Shown here one piece after another: positions 1 to 6,930 of a stretch of 7,326 nucleotides of DNA. The DNA lies in the NCBI GenBank assembly GCA_029005335.1, contig JAQXFT010000015.1:1-7326 (forward strand), written 5' to 3'. The notes under the pieces were generated by a model. It saw only the letters and a list, made by a program, of their open reading frames with translations, did no database searches and had not been told where the DNA came from. Within the stretch, counting starts at the first letter, position 1, and every line of letters starts with the position of its first letter. A program made the translations under genes and the position numbers. The DNA is from Oscillospiraceae bacterium (GTDB lineage Bacteria > Bacillota > Clostridia > Oscillospirales > Ruminococcaceae).

Positions 1-120
1 AGAAAGACCGAAATCGAAGCTCAGACAGCTTCACTGAAAGAAATCCTTATAGCCGCCCTTGATATTGAGTCAGATATTAATGATATCCGTGTCGATGTAA
101 TCGCTGAGGAGAAATTATAA
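1..120 (+). CDS. 3' end of an unrecognised gene, first of the operon in view
   Basis: Frame 1 is open from the first base to a TAA at 118-120 and gives the last 39 residues of a protein that begins before the window. The fragment is predicted helical (it contains SLKEILIAALDIESDINDIR) and acidic at the end. It is too short to assign to a family. The reading is supported because its stop overlaps the ATG of the dynamin-like gene by one base (TAATG), the usual arrangement for translationally coupled genes, and because the codon use matches the downstream genes. Its identity matters: some bacterial dynamin operons carry Hsp70- or GrpE-like genes or another GTPase at this place, but nothing in the 39 residues proves any of these. 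Confidence 0.7.
   Translation, partial: RKTEIEAQTASLKEILIAALDIESDINDIRVDVIAEEKL
106..111 (+). promoter_or_regulatory. Ribosome binding site of the dynamin-like gene
   Basis: GAGGAG lies 8 nt before the ATG at 120, inside the last codons of the preceding gene. It fixes the start of the GTPase and suggests translational coupling to the gene before it. Confidence 0.8.
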
Positions 121-2528
121 TGAAAGAAAGAATTAATAAGCTTATTGAAATTTCAGAGGAGCTTTGCTGTAATAATTATACCGGACAGCTAAGGCGTTTT
201 AATGCGGAAATTGATGAAAAAACCTATCTTCTTTCTGTTATGGGACAGTTTTCATCAGGAAAATCAAGACTGATAAATAATCTTATCGGAAAAAATATTC
301 TGCCGGTACATATTACAGAAACAACTGCTATAATAACATTCATCAGATATGCGGAAGAAGACCACGCTGAACTTTTGTATAAAGACGGAACATATGAGGA
401 AACTGATATTGAAGCAACTCTTGATATGTGGCAGAGCGGGAGCGGAAACAGCAGGCTTTCTGAGCTTGAATCCATGAATATCTGCGTCAGATGTGATTTG
501 CTGAAAAACGGACTTATTATCGCTGATACCCCCGGAGTAAATACTGTTATAAGCAGGCACGTTGAACTTACAAAAAGTGTAATCGAAAGCTCTGACAGGG
601 TACTTTATGTTCTGAAAAAGCCTGCCACTGAATCTGATATATCCTTTGTTGAAACTATCAGGGATAATGGCGTTAAGGTAATGTTTGTAAGAACTCATAT
701 GGACGAAATGAAATCGAATGAGGAACAGGCTGATGTTTCGGTAATAAAGGAAAAGGAACTTATCTCAGAATATACAGACGACGAAATTTTTTTCATCTCC
801 AATGAAAAGGAAAGCAGTTATTATTACAGACTGAACGATTTAAGAAAATATCTTTCAGTTTATCTTGCAGAGAATATTGATGAGGCTGTTGAGGAGAATA
901 TCGGCAACAGAACAATTTTTATTGCAGAAAAGCTTGAGAATATTCTTGATGAAAAAAGAATTGCATTAAGCGGATTCCTTAACGGAAAAAGAGAGGAATA
1001 TAATACTGAAAAGGCTGAAATCGAAAAATCAGTTTCCAGAATGGAGGAAATCCTTGAAAAGAATCGCAGAAAGCTCAATGACAAATATATCAGAACCAAA
1101 GCGGAGGCAAGGGAAAATCTCATAAATATGACCGTGTCTTTAAAAAAGCAGAATGAGAGAAAGCTCGAAAGCATAAACTGCGAAAGCTCATCAGAGGTAT
1201 GCGAAGAGCTTGCTTCCGGATTGATAAGTGACAACTGCATGAAGCTCAGAAGCAGTTATATCAATGAGTTTGATATTATGCTCAGCGAAAACAAGGAGGA
1301 GCTTATTGAACAGATGCAGGATATTTCGGAATTTTCAAAAATCGATACCGACTATATTCCTGACAGTATAGAATCAGCAAGTCAGAATATGTCTGATTTA
1401 AAGGACAGAATCGATGCTCTTAACATACTTAGCGAACAGCTTCAGTCACAGATTGAAGAAAATAAAAACGCCATTTATGAAAATGATGCGGAAAGAGCTG
1501 CTGCAGAGGAGGAGGCTGAACAGTTAAGAATTGCTTCTGAGGCAGTAAAGGCACAGCTTGATGAATATCCGCCGTATGTTGCACGCTATGTAATAGAAAA
1601 AGGCAGTAATGAAAATGAAGAGAGATTCAGGAAAATAGGTTCTTTACTTGATGTGGCAACTATTCTTATTCCCGGACCTGCATGGGCAAAGCTCGGAACA
1701 AAAATTCTTAACGTCGGAGCAAAGGGTGCAAAGTCACTCAAAGCCATTAAAGCTGCTGATACGCTTATGGACGGTGCAAGGATTCTCAACAAGGTATACA
1801 GCGGTTCAAAGAGAGCTTCACTTATAGCTGATGGTCTGGGTAAGGTTTCAATGAAAAAAAACAGGGAGCTTAACAGAAAAGCAAAGGAACTTACTCAGCA
1901 GTTTGATAGCTTAAAGGAAAATATTGTTGAAAAAAAGCCTACGCTTCTGGATTATCTTTCGATTGATTTTTACTTTTCAAAAATCGGAAAGAAGTTTGAT
2001 AAGCCTGATACTAAAAAAATTGACAGGGAATATGAAAACGAATACTACAGCGGGAAAGAAAAGCTTCAGAACGAATATCGGGAAAGAGTTACTGTCGAGG
2101 CAAAGAAGCGTGCTGAGATACTCGGCATAAAAAATAAAAAAGAGCTTCTTAAGCTTGAAAGCGATATTGCAATGCAAAAACAGGCTTCACTTGAAAGAGA
2201 GACAAAAGAACTTCAGAGAAAGCTCAACGAAAAAGCCAGAGCTGAAAAGACGAGGAGCATAAGAAAATTCTATCTCAGTGCTGTTTCTGAAAAGGTTTCG
2301 GATTTCTGCGATTATCTTTTAAATGATTTTCAGTCTGATATTGACAACAAGGTGCAGGACTATATAAATACATATGATGTAAAAATAATGTCTGATATGA
2401 AAAAAGCTAAAGAAAATCTTGAGCGACTCAATGAAGAATTCAGCTCCGGCAGTAATTCCGAGCTTCAGGACAAGCTGAATATGCTTAATGAGTATGACAG
2501 ATATCTTAAAAATATTGTAAAGGTATAA
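120..2528 (+). CDS. Bacterial dynamin-like GTPase
   Basis: The 802-aa protein has an N-terminal GTPase domain (about 1-260). Visible motifs are the P-loop GQFSSGKS (42-49), a switch I threonine in HITETTA (T68/T69), the G3 motif DTPG (136-139) and a G4-like THMD (192-195) in place of the usual T/NKxD. The rest is mostly helical, with coiled-coil stretches at about 271-340, 419-483 and 640-735. They are interrupted at about 505-560 by a hydrophobic, Gly/Ala-rich segment (around ILIPGPAWAKLGTKIL) that could touch membrane. The order GTPase, long helical stalk, hydrophobic paddle-like insert, returning helices is that of the bacterial dynamin family, whose members bind GTP and remodel or tether membranes. 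No signal peptide is present, so it is probably cytoplasmic and recruited to the membrane. It is the second gene of the operon. The family call is firm; the cellular role is unknown. Confidence 0.9.
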   Translation: MKERINKLIEISEELCCNNYTGQLRRFNAEIDEKTYLLSVMGQFSSGKSRLINNLIGKNILPVHITETTAIITFIRYAEEDHAELLYKDGTYEETDIEATLDMWQSGSGNSRLSELESMNICVRCDLLKNGLIIADTPGVNTVISRHVELTKSVIESSDRVLYVLKKPATESDISFVETIRDNGVKVMFVRTHMDEMKSNEEQADVSVIKEKELISEYTDDEIFFISNEKESSYYYRLNDLRKYLSVYLAENIDEAVEENIGNRTIFIAEKLENILDEKRIALSGFLNGKREEYNTEKAEIEKSVSRMEEILEKNRRKLNDKYIRTKAEARENLINMTVSLKKQNERKLESINCESSSEVCEELASGLISDNCMKLRSSYINEFDIMLSENKEELIEQMQDISEFSKIDTDYIPDSIESASQNMSDLKDRIDALNILSEQLQSQIEENKNAIYENDAERAAAEEEAEQLRIASEAVKAQLDEYPPYVARYVIEKGSNENEERFRKIGSLLDVATILIPGPAWAKLGTKILNVGAKGAKSLKAIKAADTLMDGARILNKVYSGSKRASLIADGLGKVSMKKNRELNRKAKELTQQFDSLKENIVEKKPTLLDYLSIDFYFSKIGKKFDKPDTKKIDREYENEYYSGKEKLQNEYRERVTVEAKKRAEILGIKNKKELLKLESDIAMQKQASLERETKELQRKLNEKARAEKTRSIRKFYLSAVSEKVSDFCDYLLNDFQSDIDNKVQDYINTYDVKIMSDMKKAKENLERLNEEFSSGSNSELQDKLNMLNEYDRYLKNIVKV

Positions 2529-2529
2529 T

Positions 2530-3666
2530 ATGGACGAGTTAAGAAAAATACTTCTTGTGGGTGATGAAGAGCCGTTGAAGCATTTTGTTTATGATTTGAT
2601 TTCAGAAAAAAGCAGGTCTGATTTGAGCAGACTGACTGAAAATTCAAAGCCGGTTCTGTATCTGCGTTATACTGAAAGCTTTTATGATTCGGTTGCAGAA
2701 AACGTAAAGGAAAAATCAGTTGAAATCCTTTCTCCGTATGTTCCTTTTGGAACAGTAATAAAAGCTCCTCTTTCATTTGCAGAATGGGAAAATTCAGAAT
2801 GTGATATGATATTGTTTCTGTTTGCGTGGCCTTTCAATACCGAGGATAAGGTAAGAATGCTTAAAGGCATAGATAACCGCATAACAGATAATCCGGATTA
2901 TATAAATACAGCTTATAAGGTTGTGCTTTACCATGACAAATATCAGAGGACTGCTGTCAATGATATAGTGGGTGTCGGGCAGGCTATGAATGAAGCACCT
3001 GAAAAAATACGTCAGAAGCTGAAAGTTATCGGAGCAGATGTTGCATCGGAAGTACTGGAATATGAAATCTTCTGCGGTGCGGAAAAGCTTGTTTCAATAG
3101 CTTCGGGGACAAGCAGGGTATTGAGTTCATTTATGCCGATAAACAGCCGGAGATTTATGAAATGGCTGGAAAAAACAGAGTATGTGGAAGATGACTATGA
3201 TTTATTCTGTTATCTGGAAAAAGAAGAGCTTATGAAAACTGAAATGACAGTCAGCATTACAAGCTTCAGCAGTGTTAAGGGAAGCAATGATGTAATGAAA
3301 TCATATGCAGAGCTTTATATTAAAAGAAACTTTAAATCTGTTTTTAATCTTTTTAAAAAAATATATACCGATACCATTAAGGATATATGTTTCTGGGATT
3401 TGAACAGGGATTTGGAAAATCACCGGAAAAAGCTTGAAAAATTCTGCATTGATAATCTTACAAAAGATACTTTGAATATAAAATGTCCCACCACATTATC
3501 TGAATATCAGGCTATTATAAGAAACAAGAATAATTGTGATACAAGGTTCGGAGAGCTGGTCTCAGAGCTTGTTTTAACAGGTATAAAAAAATATATTCTT
3601 GATGCTTTAAATGAGAAAAGAAAAATAATTGCTCCTTTTTTCAGGGAACATTCAAAAATTCAGTAA
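2530..3666 (+). CDS. Probable degenerate dynamin-like GTPase (pseudo-GTPase partner)
   Basis: I do not recognise this 378-aa protein as a named family, but its first 140 residues follow the GTPase encoded just upstream. KILLVGDEEPLKHF (6-19) occupies the P-loop position: the first Gly (G11) and Lys (K17) are in register, but the second Gly and the Ser/Thr are replaced by L16 and H18. VIKAPL (76-81) sits where DTPG is expected, and CDMILFLFAWPFNTED (91-106) aligns without gaps to 158-173 of the upstream GTPase, sharing D, L, P and D. VVLYHDKY (131-138) stands at G4, without the base-specifying Asp. GTP binding is therefore doubtful. Residues 150-378 are helical and unassigned. The ATG at 2530 has an AAAGGT ribosome site and follows the upstream stop by one base, so the two proteins are probably made together and may form a complex. 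The fold assignment is inference. Confidence 0.8.
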   Translation: MDELRKILLVGDEEPLKHFVYDLISEKSRSDLSRLTENSKPVLYLRYTESFYDSVAENVKEKSVEILSPYVPFGTVIKAPLSFAEWENSECDMILFLFAWPFNTEDKVRMLKGIDNRITDNPDYINTAYKVVLYHDKYQRTAVNDIVGVGQAMNEAPEKIRQKLKVIGADVASEVLEYEIFCGAEKLVSIASGTSRVLSSFMPINSRRFMKWLEKTEYVEDDYDLFCYLEKEELMKTEMTVSITSFSSVKGSNDVMKSYAELYIKRNFKSVFNLFKKIYTDTIKDICFWDLNRDLENHRKKLEKFCIDNLTKDTLNIKCPTTLSEYQAIIRNKNNCDTRFGELVSELVLTGIKKYILDALNEKRKIIAPFFREHSKIQ

Positions 3667-3672
3667 AAGAGG
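3667..3672 (+). promoter_or_regulatory. Ribosome binding site deciding the rod protein's start
   Basis: AAGAGG lies 7 nt before the ATG at 3680. The same frame is open back to an ATG at 3629, but that codon has no such site and would overlap the preceding gene by 38 bases and add 17 residues before the membrane helix. The start at 3680 is preferred. Confidence 0.75.
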
Positions 3673-3679
3673 TAAAAAA

Positions 3680-5686
3680 ATGAAGAAATTATCACTGCCG
3701 TTGCTTATGGCATTTCTTGTATCCGAACTGGTAATATTTATCGGACTGCTCAGCCTTGTATCTGATAATCCGTATATCTGGGCAGGTGCAGGCGTTGACC
3801 TGATATTATCAGGAATAACAGCTTATTTTCTTGCTGAAGCTGTCAACGATAAATATAATGATTTAAAAAGGGATTTTGATGAGATTCGTGAAATGCAGAA
3901 ATCCCTGAATGATACGGAAAAGGAAAGACTTGATGTCATCATAGAATTATTTGAGAATATCAGGGAAGAAAACAGAGCTTCATTTTTAAGGATTAATGAC
4001 AATGTTACTCAGATGAAAAATGCAGTTTCAGAATTTAATGATATTGCAACAGCAAGGATATCAGATATGAAGGATACTATCTGTGAGGCAATGTCAGATA
4101 TTTCCGATGCCTTTTCAAAAATGATTTCTTCTTCGGATAAGAAGTTTTCAGAACAGCTTGAATCCTTCAACAGGAGTATATCTGAAAATATCAGAATGTC
4201 CGGAAACCATCTTGAAAAAATTTACAGCGACGCTGAAGCCAATATAACGGATATGATTACAGGCAACAGCAATTTTCTTAAAGATTTTATGGAGGATATC
4301 AGGGAAGCCTTCAATAAACAGATTCTGGATATAAATTATTCTCTTGTTGATAATTATGCTAAAATGAGCATGACTTATTCTGAGAGTAACAAGACATTCA
4401 AAAATGAAATCAGCGGATTATGCGATAAATTATTTGAAAGCTTTACAGATTTTGCAGGCAGGAATACCGATGAACTTATTGAAAAATGCAATAATATAAT
4501 AATGGAATCTTCCGGAGTCATCACTTCGGAAAATGAAAAAATGCTTTCTGAACAGTCTGAAAGATTCAATAAGTATATTGATTTGATGTCAGAAAAATTT
4601 GCTGAAATCATCAGTAATTACACCAGCACTACACAGCAGATTATTGAGAAAAAAATAGATGACTTTACTGATGTGAACCTGAAAACATTTGATAATAATT
4701 CCACTCAGATTCAGAATCTGGTTGCTACTGAAAAAACCTTCATAGAAGAATTTGAAGAAAACAACAATGTACTGAAGAAAATAATTTCAGATTCGTTCAG
4801 GGATTACACTGAAAATGTCCGTCAGACAATATCCGAATTTGAGAAAAGGCTTACAGACAGCTATTCACAGAATACCGAACACACTTCTCAGCATCTTGAT
4901 GAAATCAAAAGCCATAATAAAGAGGTTATTGTTTCGCTTTCCGATACACTTAAAAAATATTCTGATGAGCTTCTGGATAAAAGTGCAAAGGCAGTTGCTG
5001 AAGTGCAGAAGGAAAATAATCTCGAATTGCAGAAGCTCAGTAAAAGCATATATGATTTGGCTGAGTACAATCATGAAAATAACAGCAGGACAAATGAAAA
5101 TATACAGCTTCTCATTGAACAGAATAGTAAATTTACTGATAAAATCAGCGAAATATCCGGTAACAGTGTAAAATCAATGGGGGAGACCCTTTCTGATGTG
5201 CTTGAAAAAACTACAGAGACTTTAAAGAAACACGGAGAATATAACGCAGACCTCTTCAGCAATTCAATGGATAAATACCGTGATGAATTTGTCAAATCCA
5301 GTGCTGAAGCCGTTGCCTCAGTTCAAAGTGACAATAATAAAGCTATTCAGAATGCAAATGAGAATATTTCCAAGGTTTCAACAAGACTTCTGGAGCTTAT
5401 CAGTACTGTTGATAAATTCAAAGACGATATATCAGATTGCATTGAGGAATCAAATGATAATATCGAGGACAGAGTAAAGGATATTGGAAATACAATCGGT
5501 GATAAGCTCAACGAATACAATCTGACTTTCAGTGAGCTTAAGGACGAAATATCGAAAGTAAACAGCAATGTAGAAAAAAATACAGAGAGCTATAATGATA
5601 CACTTAAAAGTATAAATTCCAGAATAAATACAATGAACAGTCTGAATGAGAAAGATATAGAGCTTCTTGAAAAACTGATGAGGTGA
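3680..5686 (+). CDS. Membrane-anchored long coiled-coil rod protein
   Basis: The 668-aa protein begins with two hydrophobic helices, about residues 6-28 (LPLLMAFLVSELVIFIGLLS) and 32-53 (YIWAGAGVDLILSGITAYFL). They are separated by a very short loop, so both the N-terminus and the long C-terminal part are expected in the cytoplasm. From about 55 to the end it is almost wholly polar and helical with heptad-like spacing and no globular or catalytic motif. An internal repeat is seen at 426-447 and 532-553. It is not a chemoreceptor, because no HAMP and no conserved signalling tip are visible. It is not a clear ZorA either, because there are two helices instead of a MotA-like channel domain and no MotB-like neighbour. 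It lies 13 nt after the pseudo-GTPase gene in the same operon. A scaffold or membrane anchor for the dynamin-like pair is plausible but unproven. Confidence 0.85.
   Translation: MKKLSLPLLMAFLVSELVIFIGLLSLVSDNPYIWAGAGVDLILSGITAYFLAEAVNDKYNDLKRDFDEIREMQKSLNDTEKERLDVIIELFENIREENRASFLRINDNVTQMKNAVSEFNDIATARISDMKDTICEAMSDISDAFSKMISSSDKKFSEQLESFNRSISENIRMSGNHLEKIYSDAEANITDMITGNSNFLKDFMEDIREAFNKQILDINYSLVDNYAKMSMTYSESNKTFKNEISGLCDKLFESFTDFAGRNTDELIEKCNNIIMESSGVITSENEKMLSEQSERFNKYIDLMSEKFAEIISNYTSTTQQIIEKKIDDFTDVNLKTFDNNSTQIQNLVATEKTFIEEFEENNNVLKKIISDSFRDYTENVRQTISEFEKRLTDSYSQNTEHTSQHLDEIKSHNKEVIVSLSDTLKKYSDELLDKSAKAVAEVQKENNLELQKLSKSIYDLAEYNHENNSRTNENIQLLIEQNSKFTDKISEISGNSVKSMGETLSDVLEKTTETLKKHGEYNADLFSNSMDKYRDEFVKSSAEAVASVQSDNNKAIQNANENISKVSTRLLELISTVDKFKDDISDCIEESNDNIEDRVKDIGNTIGDKLNEYNLTFSELKDEISKVNSNVEKNTESYNDTLKSINSRINTMNSLNEKDIELLEKLMR
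4955..5338 (+). repeat. Internal protein repeat in the rod protein
   Basis: Two 22-residue units, KYSDELLDKSAKAVAEVQ onward (4955-5020, residues 426-447) and KYRDEFVKSSAEAVASVQ onward (5273-5338, residues 532-553), align without gaps. They have 13 identities by eye and both end in NN. They are 106 residues apart. The DNA has diverged at synonymous sites, so this is an old duplication inside the rod and not a recent slippage repeat. Confidence 0.65.
5681..5686 (+). promoter_or_regulatory. Ribosome binding site favouring a TTG start
   Basis: AGGTGA forms the last codons and stop of the rod-protein gene and matches the anti-Shine-Dalgarno sequence well. It is followed after 5 nt by TTG at 5692. 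The alternative GTG at 5683 lies inside the site itself and cannot use it. Confidence 0.65.
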
Positions 5687-5691
5687 TTTTT

Positions 5692-5988
5692 TTGAATATA
5701 TCACGTCAGCTTTTATTAATAAAACAAAGACAGAAATCCATTATAAAAAATATTTATTCTCAGGAATTCAGAATGATGTTGTCTGCCGTATACAATAAGA
5801 ATATAAAGTGGTATGACAGACAGATAAGAATGATTGAAGTCCTTAATTCCTTTGTTGAAAATGCCTGTATGGATATGAATCCGAAAAGAGCTTTTCATTA
5901 TTGTATTATACTGGATAAAAGCGTAAGGATACTTACTGAAAAAGCGAATACGGATTTTTCAGAATACTTTGAAAACAAGCTTTTTTAA
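5692..5988 (+). CDS. Small helical basic protein, last gene of the operon
   Basis: This is a 98-aa protein with no family I recognise. It starts MNISRQLLLIKQRQ and is predicted mostly helical. The N-terminal half is rich in Lys/Arg (KQRQKS, KNIKWYDRQIR), and the C-terminal part is more acidic. No membrane helix, signal peptide or zinc motif is visible; there are only two cysteines, far apart in character from a binding cluster. The reading frame is open from GTG at 5683, but the AGGTGA site at 5681-5686 and its 5-nt spacing point to the TTG at 5692. The gene begins 5 nt after the rod-protein stop, so it is translationally coupled and ends the operon. Its size and position suggest an accessory or adaptor for the proteins encoded upstream. 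Codon use like its neighbours and this context argue that it is real. Confidence 0.72.
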   Translation: MNISRQLLLIKQRQKSIIKNIYSQEFRMMLSAVYNKNIKWYDRQIRMIEVLNSFVENACMDMNPKRAFHYCIILDKSVRILTEKANTDFSEYFENKLF

Positions 5989-6021
5989 TTTTTCTATGTT
6001 ATCATATCTGAGAGCTGATAC

Positions 6022-6047
6022 AAAAAACCCCTCCTTTTGCGGAGGGG
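6022..6047 (-). terminator. Rho-independent terminator between convergent genes
   Basis: CCCCTCC (6028-6034) pairs perfectly with GGAGGGG (6041-6047) around a 6-nt loop. Read on the minus strand, the hairpin is followed by six T (complement of A at 6022-6027), a canonical terminator 5 nt past the stop of the vWA gene. On the plus strand it is followed only by the mixed ATATTTATT, so it may also end the operon there, less efficiently. Confidence 0.88.
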
Positions 6048-6051
6048 ATAT

Positions 6052-6822
6052 TTATTCAACTTTTATTCCGGATTTCTGACAGGCTTCCAGCCAGTCACTG
6101 TATTCTTCCAGAATTTTTGAGTAAAGAACATTGTCATTGATAGATTTTATATCATTTATGCTTATGTAATTAGCATTATCTATGAAACGGTCTTTCAGAT
6201 TGTCAAGCTTTTCAAGAAATTCAAATGTTTCACTGCCGATTCCTACAAATTTCCAGAAAATATTATATCTGGAAGCTTCTGTCAGAACGTCCTTTGTTGC
6301 TCTTTTATCAGAGTTGTTGCCATCTGTTATAAAAATTACGAATGTAGGTATATTCATCGGGTCACGTTTGGCATATCTGCTGAAAATTTCGTTCATTACA
6401 GGAGCATAGCAAGTACCGCCAAAATGTTCATTTTCAGATAGTATTACTTTTTCAACATATCCATCAATAGTATCATAGTTAACAGGTTCAAGTTCCTTGT
6501 ATAAATTGTCAAACCAGTAAAACTCCATTTCGGCATTATCATCAAAATACATGGCAATTGGAAATATTCTTTCTAAAACGTCCTGAACCGTACCGTCCCT
6601 GTACATTGTACGCATAGAGCCTGAATGGTCAAGTACAAACACAACTCTTGCAGTATTTATAGAAATGTTCTGCTTTTTTACCTCATCTAAAAGTATTTCT
6701 TTTCTTAATGATATTTTTTTGTTTAATTCAACGTTTTTAGTAAGATTTACAGTTGTAGTCGGATTTTCTTCAACAAATTGATAAGTATTTCTGGATTTTA
6801 CAAATTTATCAAATAATCCCAT
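6052..6822 (-). CDS. vWA domain protein of the TerF type
   Basis: This is a 256-aa cytoplasmic protein without signal peptide. After an N-terminal lead (MGLFDKF, then a segment with NLTKNVELNKKISLRK) it is one von Willebrand factor A domain, about 58-256. The metal-ion site is complete: DHSGS (D65, S67, S69), the threonine in GGTCYAP (T137) and the aspartate in FITDG (D167). The surrounding pattern (GTVQDVLERIFPIAMYFDDN, GGTCYAPVM) is that of the vWA domain at the C-terminus of TerF, from tellurite-resistance/stress clusters. Here it stands alone, with no TerB, TerC or TerD-like gene in view. Such domains bind protein partners through Mg2+; the partner is unknown. The start at 6822 is chosen over the in-frame ATG at 6858 because AAGGAG lies 8 nt before it. 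It is convergent with the dynamin operon and has its own promoter, so a functional link is uncertain. Confidence 0.9.
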   Translation of the reverse strand: MGLFDKFVKSRNTYQFVEENPTTTVNLTKNVELNKKISLRKEILLDEVKKQNISINTARVVFVLDHSGSMRTMYRDGTVQDVLERIFPIAMYFDDNAEMEFYWFDNLYKELEPVNYDTIDGYVEKVILSENEHFGGTCYAPVMNEIFSRYAKRDPMNIPTFVIFITDGNNSDKRATKDVLTEASRYNIFWKFVGIGSETFEFLEKLDNLKDRFIDNANYISINDIKSINDNVLYSKILEEYSDWLEACQKSGIKVE

Positions 6823-6830
6823 AATTATTA

Positions 6831-6836
6831 CTCCTT
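6831..6836 (-). promoter_or_regulatory. Ribosome binding site of the vWA gene
   Basis: AAGGAG on the minus strand, 8 nt before the ATG at 6822-6820, decides the start in favour of MGLFDKF. The longer reading from 6858 would begin inside the adjacent inverted repeat and has no such site. Confidence 0.85.
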
Positions 6837-6838
6837 TT

Positions 6839-6865
6839 TCAGATAGCACAATACACATTATCTGA
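6839..6865 (-). repeat. Inverted repeat in the leader of the vWA gene
   Basis: TCAGATA (6839-6845) and TATCTGA (6859-6865) are perfect inverted copies around 13 nt. The repeat would lie at about +31 to +57 of the transcript and ends two bases before the ribosome binding site. It could be an operator for a dimeric repressor or a weak RNA hairpin affecting translation. With AT-rich arms, an operator is at least as likely as a stable RNA stem. Chance is not excluded. Confidence 0.45.
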
Positions 6866-6901
6866 CATTTTATTTGTGTATGTGAATATAATATTTTGTT
6901 T

Positions 6902-6930
6902 ATTATATACTATTTTATCAAAAATGTCAA
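6902..6930 (-). promoter_or_regulatory. Consensus sigma-A-type promoter of the vWA gene
   Basis: On the minus strand TTGACA (6930-6925) is followed after exactly 17 nt by TATAAT (6907-6902), a perfect match in both boxes. Transcription would start near 6895, leaving a leader of about 72 nt before the ATG at 6822. So perfect a promoter suggests strong expression unless repressed. Confidence 0.9.

Noticed and set aside
264..698. Long minus-strand open frame (144 codons) inside the GTPase gene
   Set aside because: It lies opposite the conserved GTPase motifs, has no ribosome site and reads as the antisense of a strongly supported gene.
4815..5171. Plus-strand open frame of 118 codons inside the rod gene
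   Set aside because: It is a frame-shifted shadow of the coiled coil with unlike codon use and no ribosome site.
3680..5686. Rod protein as a methyl-accepting chemotaxis receptor
   Set aside because: Two N-terminal helices and a coiled coil fit superficially, but the loop between the helices is only a few residues, no HAMP is seen and the conserved signalling hairpin tip is absent.
3629..5988. Zorya-type ZorA/ZorB pair
   Set aside because: The rod protein lacks a MotA-like membrane domain, and the 98-aa neighbour has no membrane helix or peptidoglycan-binding domain as ZorB would.
6000..6020. Short inverted repeat TATCA/TGATA after the last operon gene
   Set aside because: Only five AT-rich pairs with an 11-nt loop, and the strong terminator follows directly.
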